NCBI GenBank assembly: GCA_030065205.1
Contig: JASJDN010000040.1
Coordinates: 1-40,165 of the forward strand
DNA: 40,165 nt
Direction: 5' to 3'
Source of the DNA: Crocosphaera sp.
GTDB taxonomy: Bacteria > Cyanobacteriota > Cyanobacteriia > Cyanobacteriales > Microcystaceae
Below the pieces are notes generated by a model. The model did no database searches, was not told where the DNA came from, and saw only the letters and a list, made by a program, of their open reading frames with translations. A program made the translations under genes and the position numbers. This document shows positions 33,306 through 40,165 of this stretch, in pieces. Position 1 is the first letter of the stretch; each line of letters opens with the position of its first letter.

Positions 33306-33881
33306 ATGAGTTATTCTGAGGAATTTGACGAATTTAAAGTAAGGTTAAAAGATCAATGGTTAGATTATTATGAAGCTAATCAAGATTGGATTAATCCATT
33401 ACTTAATTATCATAGTGATTGGGAATATATTAAAAACGACCAACATCGTCCTCCTTATTACATGATATTAACTGCTCTTGCTTATCAAGAGTCTAAACTT
33501 AAGGAATGGTTGCCTTTATTGTGTCAATTTAGACAAAATGGTAGCGAGATTATAAAAAATTTAGAATTGAATTTTGATCCAAAAATTGAAATTGAAAAAC
33601 GTTCTAATCAATGCTACCAAATCCAAAGATTATCATACTTTTTGCTAGTCCAAAAACCTATCAAAATATTAAATTTTTCAATAATCTTAGCATTAACCTT
33701 TATTCCTAATGCTATCCTCAGAAACAGTCTTGAAAAATTAGCTATCTTTGAATCAATCGCCTATGAACTAATAGAATTAGAAAAGACTGAAACAATTAGT
33801 TACGAATCCGAAACTTATCTAGATTCTAATACTCAATATCTCAACGAAATTAGAACCAAAATTAAACAAGGAGAACTCTAA
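33306..33881 (+). CDS. Unknown protein encoded between chlL and chlN (possibly DUF5331)
   Basis: The 191-residue protein has no catalytic motif I recognise. It is rich in aromatic and acidic residues at the N-terminus (FKVRLKDQWLDYYEANQDWI, LLNYHSDWEYI, RPPYYMILTALAYQE). A middle helix follows, then a hydrophobic stretch near residues 120-140 (PIKILNFSIILALTFIPNAI) and a charged helical tail. From memory, cyanobacteria often have a DUF5331 gene at this position, and this is probably that family; I cannot confirm it here. AAGGA lies 9 bases before the ATG and chlN begins 3 bases after the stop, so it is cotranscribed with chlN. A role in assembling or protecting the reductase is a guess from context. 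Confidence 0.75.
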   Translation: MSYSEEFDEFKVRLKDQWLDYYEANQDWINPLLNYHSDWEYIKNDQHRPPYYMILTALAYQESKLKEWLPLLCQFRQNGSEIIKNLELNFDPKIEIEKRSNQCYQIQRLSYFLLVQKPIKILNFSIILALTFIPNAILRNSLEKLAIFESIAYELIELEKTETISYESETYLDSNTQYLNEIRTKIKQGEL

Positions 33882-35285
<1,404 letters not shown>

Positions 35286-35292
35286 ACGGTAG

Positions 35293-35309
35293 GGTGGGCA
35301 ATGCCCACC
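35293..35309. repeat. GGTGGGC palindrome 7 bases after the chlN stop
   Basis: GGTGGGC-AAT-GCCCACC, a near-identical copy of the element after pgi (8007-8023), is placed at the same distance from a stop codon. Confidence 0.75.
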
Positions 35310-35361
35310 TATCAACTCCAAATACTTTATAATGAAGTGTAAGACTTATCAGGAGATGATT

Positions 35362-35745
35362 ATGAGTGAATCGGATAATGACCGTTTAGATCGTATTGAA
35401 GCTCTTATTGAAGCTATCAGCAAAAGGGTAGATTCTAATGCTCGTTCGATTGAGGGACTTCAAAAAAGAGTAGATTCTAATGCTCGTTCTATCGAAGCTT
35501 TAACTAATAATATAGCAGTTAGTCAACAAGAAGCGCAACGCGATCGTGCTAGACTATATCAAGTAATGGCTGATCTTGCTTTGTCTCAAGCGCAAATGGC
35601 CGAAACTCATACACAGTTTCAACGGAATATCTATCAGCGTCATCAAGAATTAGATCAACGACAAAGTGAACTTTCTAACCGTCAGCAAGACATTGTAGAA
35701 ATTCTGAAATTATTAACAAAACAATCTCAAAATGATAATAATTAA
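35362..35745 (+). CDS. Small coiled-coil protein with an internal 42-base duplication
   Basis: From the ATG at 35362 (AGGAG 7 bases upstream; a farther in-frame ATG at 35332 has no such site) the protein has 127 residues. It is almost entirely alpha-helical coiled coil, with hydrophobic residues spaced every three or four positions. Residues 21-34 (KRVDSNARSIEGLQ) are repeated at 35-48 (KRVDSNARSIEALT). There is no signal peptide, membrane helix or enzyme motif. Similar short coiled-coil proteins with variable repeat number are common in cyanobacteria, and their function is unknown. It lies 77 bases after chlN and may ride on its transcript. Confidence 0.75.
   Translation: MSESDNDRLDRIEALIEAISKRVDSNARSIEGLQKRVDSNARSIEALTNNIAVSQQEAQRDRARLYQVMADLALSQAQMAETHTQFQRNIYQRHQELDQRQSELSNRQQDIVEILKLLTKQSQNDNN
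35422..35505 (+). repeat. Tandem 42-base repeat inside the coiled-coil gene
   Basis: Two in-frame copies (35422-35463 and 35464-35505) share GTAGATTCTAATGCTCGTTC and differ at a few synonymous or end positions. The copy number could vary between strains without a frameshift. Confidence 0.8.
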
Positions 35746-35771
35746 CTAACTTATTAAATTATTATACTATG

Positions 35772-37424
35772 CTATATCTTTTTATCATAAACCTTCAAAT
35801 TAAAATTATCTAACTCCCACGTTCCTACTAATCTTTGAGAAGTTTGTAAATTATAATCATTATCTAAGACAGTTTTAACCGCTTGTTTTTGTTCTTCTGT
35901 GCTAGGTTTTCCCCATACGGGACGTTCACTATCTAACCATAAAATTCGTTGATATTGTTCAGAATTTTTACTTAAATTTTGCTCTAAAATAGGATATAGA
36001 TTATCAGATTTTTGTGCTAACAAACTAATAGGTGAAGCAGTAGGAAGATAATAAGCTAATCTCAAGACATGACCCCAAGCTTGAGAATTGATTATAATTA
36101 AAGTGGGTGTATTTGGTTGTTCGTTAATGATATCTGCTACCTGATGAAACATCCGACGGGAACGTAAACTAAAATCAGTTATATTAATTCCTAAATATAA
36201 TAATAACAGTCCTAAAATAGCGATATTTTTAAACTTTATACCTCCTTTTTCTAGCCAAATAACTAATAATAATAAACACCCAGGTAGAACAAATATTACA
36301 GAACGACCGAACCCAAATCCTAACGTAAATTTACCTGTAATAACATCTAAAGTTAACATTAATACTAAAGGAAATAAGCCTAATAATATACTAATAACTA
36401 ATAATTTAATTTGATTATTTCTATAGATATTCCAACTACAATAAAGTAAACTAATAAAAATAAAAATTCCTGTAATTGTTACGATCAATTGAGGTAAAAT
36501 ACTTGACCAATCACCCGCTAATAAATGAATTCCTAAGACATCAAAAAATTCTTGTAGATGCCTAACTATTGCACTTAAAAAACCATCTTTACTAGCAAAT
36601 CTACCTAAATCAGCATTTCTTAATTGTTGTCTTGTTCCCCACCAAACCCAAGGAATAGTAATGATAATACTACTGATTAAATAGAGTGCATATTGCCACC
36701 ATTTTCGTCGATCTAAATATAAAACTAATAGAGCAAATACTAAGAAAAATACAGCAAAATAGTAAAAGGTCATTAACCCTGATGCTGCAGAAAAAATCAA
36801 CAATATTGTCCAGAAAATTTTATGTTTTTTAGAAGCACGATTTTTGTTTGCTGAAGTATTTAATGTAATTAATTCGATTAAAGCCCAACTACTTAATAAC
36901 ACCCAAAAAACTAATGAACCATACATTCTTACGTTTAAAGAATGAAAGAGATAAAAAGGATTTAATCCTAATAAAGCAGCAAATAATAAACCCCCTTGAT
37001 TTCCTAATAATCGTCTTCCTAAACCATAAGCACATCCCAGAGAACCCAAACTAAATAAAACAATAATACTTCGCATTGCTGCTTCAGAGTTTCCCCATAA
37101 TCTTAACCAAAAATGTTGTTCTAAAAAAAATAAAAAAGGATGAGGTTCCGCGACTATTCCCTTTAAGAACTTTTCCAGAGTTACAAGAAAATCAGAAAAA
37201 TTATTTTCGATAGGAAGGGTTAATAATTGGGTATAATTGGCTAAGATAACAGGTACATCTTTAGGGGTTTGATACTGTGCTTTTTGTCCTGTAGATAATA
37301 GTAAAGATAGGACTTCATCGTACCAAAACTCTCGACTGCTTAAATTAATGAGTCTGAGAATGACAGCGCAAGCGATCGCAACTAAAAGAATTATATTAAT
37401 GGTTTTTGTAGAAATTTTCATCAA
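35772..37424 (-). CDS. GT39-like membrane glycosyltransferase
   Basis: The 550-residue polytopic protein begins with a membrane helix (7-27) followed by INLSSREFWYDEVLSLLLS, whose Asp36-Glu37 is the DE motif of GT-C/PMT-type glycosyltransferases. About ten helices follow, with EPHPFLFFLEQHFWLRLWG in the early external loop and a soluble C-terminal part from about 425. The donor is probably a polyprenyl-linked sugar; the acceptor is unknown. It is not closely similar to the GT39-type protein at 11474: only the fold and the DE motif are shared. It is divergent from cofH with 48 bases between, so their promoters overlap. Confidence 0.78.
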   Translation of the reverse strand: MMKISTKTINIILLVAIACAVILRLINLSSREFWYDEVLSLLLSTGQKAQYQTPKDVPVILANYTQLLTLPIENNFSDFLVTLEKFLKGIVAEPHPFLFFLEQHFWLRLWGNSEAAMRSIIVLFSLGSLGCAYGLGRRLLGNQGGLLFAALLGLNPFYLFHSLNVRMYGSLVFWVLLSSWALIELITLNTSANKNRASKKHKIFWTILLIFSAASGLMTFYYFAVFFLVFALLVLYLDRRKWWQYALYLISSIIITIPWVWWGTRQQLRNADLGRFASKDGFLSAIVRHLQEFFDVLGIHLLAGDWSSILPQLIVTITGIFIFISLLYCSWNIYRNNQIKLLVISILLGLFPLVLMLTLDVITGKFTLGFGFGRSVIFVLPGCLLLLVIWLEKGGIKFKNIAILGLLLLYLGINITDFSLRSRRMFHQVADIINEQPNTPTLIIINSQAWGHVLRLAYYLPTASPISLLAQKSDNLYPILEQNLSKNSEQYQRILWLDSERPVWGKPSTEEQKQAVKTVLDNDYNLQTSQRLVGTWELDNFNLKVYDKKI

Positions 37425-37472
37425 TTAATTAACCTTTTTAAATAACCCAATATTTGATACAATAATCTAAGG

Positions 37473-38645
37473 ATGCTTATTTCTTATTTATACCCTCCTA
37501 TGGTTAATGAAATAAAAACAATAAAAACGATTTTAGAAGAAGTAGAGAATGATAGGGAACTATCAGAAAGCGATGGGGTTACCCTTTTATCTCAGACTGA
37601 TGAAACCATAATTAATGCCATTCGTCAAACGGCTGACAAACTCCGTCAAAAACAAGTAGGAAACACCGTTACTTACATTATCAATCGTAATATAAACTTT
37701 ACCAACATTTGTGAGCAACATTGCAACTTTTGTGCTTTTCGACGAGATGCAGGAGATGAAGGAGCCTTTTGGCTAAATATAGAACAAATTATCACAAAAG
37801 CTACCGATGCAGTGAAAAAAGGGGCGACAGAAATTTGTATGCAGGGAGGGTTAAACCCTGAAGCCAAATTAAATGGCAGTTCTTTACAATATTATCAACA
37901 ATTAATTATTAGTCTCAAACAAGCCTTTCCTAACCTCCATTTACACGCTTTTTCCCCTCAAGAAATTCAATTTATTGCCAGAGAAGATAAAATTAGTTAT
38001 GCTCAGGTAATAATCGCCTTAAAAAAAGCGGGTTTAGGGTCAATGCCAGGTACAGCAGCAGAAGTCTTAGACGATACAGTAAGACGGGTTATTTGTCCCG
38101 AGAAAATTAAGACTCAAACCTGGTTAGATATTGTGAGTTTAGCCCATTCTTTAGGCTTAAACACCACCAGTACCATGCTGTGTGGACATATGGAAACCCC
38201 TCAACAACAAATACAACATTTAAGTCATTTAAGAACCTTACAAAAAATAGCTATTGAAAACAATTATTCCGCAAAAATAACCGAATTTATACTCTTACCT
38301 TTTGTGGGCAAAGAGGCTCCTTTAGCCCTAAGAAACCGCGTCAAACGGGAGCAACCCAGTCTAAAAGATACCTTATTATTAACCGCAGTGTCACGAATTT
38401 TCTTAGGGAAATGGATACCGAATCATCAACCCAGTTGGGTAAAATTGGGCTTAAACGGTGCGAAAGAAGCCTTGCGATGGGGTTGTAACGATATTGGGGG
38501 AACCCTCATGGAAGAACATATTACTACGATGGCCGGGGCTATGGGAGGAACTTGTATGGAAGTGGAAACCCTACAAGAAGCGATCGCCTCTATTGATCGT
38601 CCCTATGAACAACGGAGTACCTTGTATGAGAAGGTGACGGGGTGA
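37473..38645 (+). CDS. cofH: FO synthase subunit 2 (radical SAM, CofH)
   Basis: CofH joins 5-amino-6-ribitylaminouracil to tyrosine in making FO, the deazaflavin used by some cyanobacterial photolyases as antenna. The radical SAM cluster motif is CEQHCNFC (Cys80, Cys84, Cys87), followed by [37 protein letters not shown] and the block [17 protein letters not shown]. Length (390) fits CofH alone, so CofG must be elsewhere. The first ATG at 37473 overlaps a purine run too close to serve as a good ribosome site; the in-frame ATG at 37500 is an alternative start. The stop codon lies inside a run of G-tracts (38639-38669). Confidence 0.93.
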   Translation: MLISYLYPPMVNEIKTIKTILEEVENDRELSESDGVTLLSQTDETIINAIRQTADKLRQKQVGNTVTYIINRNINFTNICEQHCNFCAFRRDAGDEGAFWLNIEQIITKATDAVKKGATEICMQGGLNPEAKLNGSSLQYYQQLIISLKQAFPNLHLHAFSPQEIQFIAREDKISYAQVIIALKKAGLGSMPGTAAEVLDDTVRRVICPEKIKTQTWLDIVSLAHSLGLNTTSTMLCGHMETPQQQIQHLSHLRTLQKIAIENNYSAKITEFILLPFVGKEAPLALRNRVKREQPSLKDTLLLTAVSRIFLGKWIPNHQPSWVKLGLNGAKEALRWGCNDIGGTLMEEHITTMAGAMGGTCMEVETLQEAIASIDRPYEQRSTLYEKVTG

Positions 38646-38669
38646 TGGGGAAGTGTGGGGAGTGTGGGG
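38639..38669 (+). repeat. Four-G-tract (G-quadruplex-type) repeat over the cofH stop
   Basis: GGGG tracts lie at 38639-38642, 38647-38650, 38657-38660 and 38666-38669, with loops of 4, 6 and 5 bases, and the cofH TGA lies in the first loop. GATTTTTAG follows. This fits the usual G-quadruplex pattern and shares the GTGTGGGGA unit with the element after sdhA. The remaining gap to ftsW (38670-38856) holds a short C-rich CTGCCTCCTGCC repeat and no gene. Confidence 0.7.
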
Positions 38670-38856
38670 AGATTTTTAGTCTTTCTCCCAAATCAAATGG
38701 GAACTCTTAGTCGTGTTTTGACATCCTCTAGAATTAGACGATAAACCCTACTGTAAAAAATCATCAATAATGACAGGAATGTTCAAGTCAGCGGAACATC
38801 CAAACATTTCCCCCCTGCCTCCTGCCTTAAAGCCAGAAAGTTTCTGTTCTATCTAA

Positions 38857-40020
38857 ATGAAAACTGCCATAAGATACCTTATCCCCATTCTCGATCCCAC
38901 AGTAGAAGACTGGTCAAAAGAAGCCCGCTTTTTACGCTGGTTAACCTTTCTTTGGCTATGTTTAGGATTAATTGCCCTATTTTCTGCTTCTTATCCCGTT
39001 GCCCTAGCAGAAAACGGTAACGGTTGGTACTATATAATTCGTCAAAGCATTTGGATCTGGATCGGGTTACAAGGGTTCAATATCATTGTGCGATCGCCCC
39101 TACAATATTTGATCAGATTTGCCCCTTGGTGTATTTTTATTCTCTTAGGCTTAATTGTATCTACCCTAATTCCGGGGTTGGGTCATGAAGTTTATGGGGC
39201 GACCCGTTGGATTAAATTAGGCCCTGTTTTGCTCCAACCCTCTGAACTGATGAAACCCTGTTTAGTGCTGCAAAGTGCCTATATTTTTGGCTTTTGGCAC
39301 CGTCACCCTTGGCGAGTCAGACTACAATGGATCGGAATTTTTGGGGTGATTTTAGCAGGTATTTTATTACAACCCAATTTAAGTACCACAGCGTTATGTG
39401 GCATGAGTCTCTGGTTAATTGCCTTAGCGTCGGGTATTCCAGCCATGTATTTAACCACCACTGCTTTAGGAGGTTTATTCACCGCTTTTGTTAGTATTAG
39501 TTTACGGGAATATCAGCGTAAACGGATTACTGCTTTTCTCGATCCTTGGGCTGATCCCTTGGGGAATGGTTATCAATTAGTACAAAGTTTGATGGCAGTG
39601 GGATCAGGGGGAACCTTTGGGGTGGGGTATGGCCAGTCTGTACAAAAATTGTTTTATTTGCCGATTCAATACACCGATTTTATTTTCTCGGTTTATGCCG
39701 AAGAATTTGGCTTTATTGGGAGTATTCTGCTGTTGATCCTGTTATTTACCTATGCAACCTTTGCTTTAAAAGTAGCGGTTAACTGTTCTCATCGAGTTAA
39801 ACGCTTAATTGCCATTGGTGTGATGGTGATGATGGTTGGCCAAGCGTTATTAAACATTGGCGTTGCTACAGGAGCTTTACCAACGACCGGTTTACCCTTT
39901 CCTTTATGGAGTTATGGGGGAAGTTCAACTCTAGCTAGTTTAACCTTAGCGGCTTTACTCATTCGAGTCGCTAGGGAAAGCAATGAGGCAGACATTCTTC
40001 CCTGGAAAAAAACAAGTTAA
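38857..40020 (+). CDS. ftsW: Septal peptidoglycan polymerase FtsW (SEDS family)
   Basis: The 387-residue protein is a SEDS-family glycosyltransferase that polymerises lipid II at the division site together with a class B penicillin-binding protein. About ten membrane helices begin at residue 26. SEDS signatures are GATRWIKLGPVLLQPSELMK (catalytic loop region), NLSTTALCGMSLW, DPWADPLGNGYQLVQSLMAVGSGG, DFIFSVYAEEFGFIG and GLPFPLWSYGGSSTLASL. FtsW is favoured over RodA on general resemblance; without an alignment the two cannot be fully separated. The N-terminal 25 residues are cytoplasmic and acidic to basic. The ATG at 38857 has no strong ribosome binding site. Confidence 0.88.
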   Translation: MKTAIRYLIPILDPTVEDWSKEARFLRWLTFLWLCLGLIALFSASYPVALAENGNGWYYIIRQSIWIWIGLQGFNIIVRSPLQYLIRFAPWCIFILLGLIVSTLIPGLGHEVYGATRWIKLGPVLLQPSELMKPCLVLQSAYIFGFWHRHPWRVRLQWIGIFGVILAGILLQPNLSTTALCGMSLWLIALASGIPAMYLTTTALGGLFTAFVSISLREYQRKRITAFLDPWADPLGNGYQLVQSLMAVGSGGTFGVGYGQSVQKLFYLPIQYTDFIFSVYAEEFGFIGSILLLILLFTYATFALKVAVNCSHRVKRLIAIGVMVMMVGQALLNIGVATGALPTTGLPFPLWSYGGSSTLASLTLAALLIRVARESNEADILPWKKTS

Positions 40021-40165
40021 TTGGGTAAGTCTTTTGAGACATCCTATGAACTACCTACGCACGACGCTTTGCTTTGTGCGAGGTTTCTAACGTTTCAACT
40101 AAGCCACTTACCAAACAAGTCGGAAAAGCCTGCAAGATAGAGGTCGCTTATCCACGTCTAAAGAC
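40021..40165. other. Right-edge sequence, nothing recognised
   Basis: These 145 bases follow ftsW. A loose inverted repeat CGCAC...GTGCG is visible at 40058-40080. Two short minus-strand frames (40055-40147, closed; 40108 to the edge, 19 codons) encode nothing I recognise. The stretch is less AT-rich than neighbouring gaps and could be the margin of an insertion element or another gene beyond the edge, but this cannot be supported. Confidence 0.3.

Noticed and set aside
40055..40165. Possible insertion-sequence end or transposase tail at the right edge
   Set aside because: Short frames and a weak inverted repeat only; no recognisable transposase residues, and the sequence ends too soon.

Overview
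The window reads as chromosomal DNA of a low-GC unicellular cyanobacterium, with Crocosphaera/Cyanothece-like genomes as my best guess from memory. Direct evidence: many GCGATCGC (HIP1) octamers, the first codons of psbD (photosystem II D2) running off the left edge, and the light-independent protochlorophyllide reductase genes chlL and chlN. It also carries Uma2-family (DUF820) and pentapeptide-repeat genes and a CofH-type FO synthase subunit. No rRNA, tRNA, CRISPR array or intact transposase was found. Most of the window is core or shell genome.

Layout. 1-6.0 kb: psbD start, yqeY, a CHAD-domain gene and sdhA on the minus strand, a sulfotransferase-like gene on plus, and a small membrane protein on minus. 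6.4-10.0 kb: pgi (+), an AlkA-type glycosylase (-), a Uma2 nuclease-like gene (+), then a decayed stretch holding remnants of a DUF433 protein and a metal ABC permease. 10.1-18.5 kb: a plus-strand run of a membrane-anchored YvcK/CofD-like protein, a GT39-type glycosyltransferase, a NERD-helicase-pentapeptide fusion, SelO, an unusual adenylate-kinase-like protein and a pentapeptide protein. A clear intrinsic terminator lies about 170 bases further on. 18.7-24.4 kb: a minus-strand run of an NlpC/P60 peptidase, a DHH-CBS-CBS-tRNA nucleotidyltransferase fusion, a TalC/FSA aldolase and an O-antigen-ligase-like membrane protein. 24.9-31.5 kb: a Ycf52-like acetyltransferase (+) overlapping a degenerate histidine kinase (-) that is translationally coupled to a Sua5/YrdC gene. 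Next come a secreted TPR protein (+), a short-chain dehydrogenase (-), infC (-, TTG start), a pentapeptide lipoprotein (+) and a second Uma2 gene (-). 32.1-35.7 kb: chlL, an unrecognised gene, chlN and a small coiled-coil protein. 35.8-40.0 kb: a second GT39-like protein (-), cofH (+) and ftsW (+).

Small repeats form a second layer. Palindromes and G-rich or C-rich short tandem repeats lie within about ten bases downstream of stop codons (pgi, chlL, chlN, cofH, sdhA), and two minus-strand genes take their stop codon from a shared repeat edge. The most interesting leads are the NERD-helicase-pentapeptide fusion, SelO paired with a divergent adenylate kinase, the unknown protein inside the chlL-chlN cluster, the kinase-dead-looking histidine kinase, a possible G-quadruplex across the cofH stop codon, and an orphan terminator that may end a small RNA. 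I did not find an obviously new multi-gene defence or biosynthetic system.
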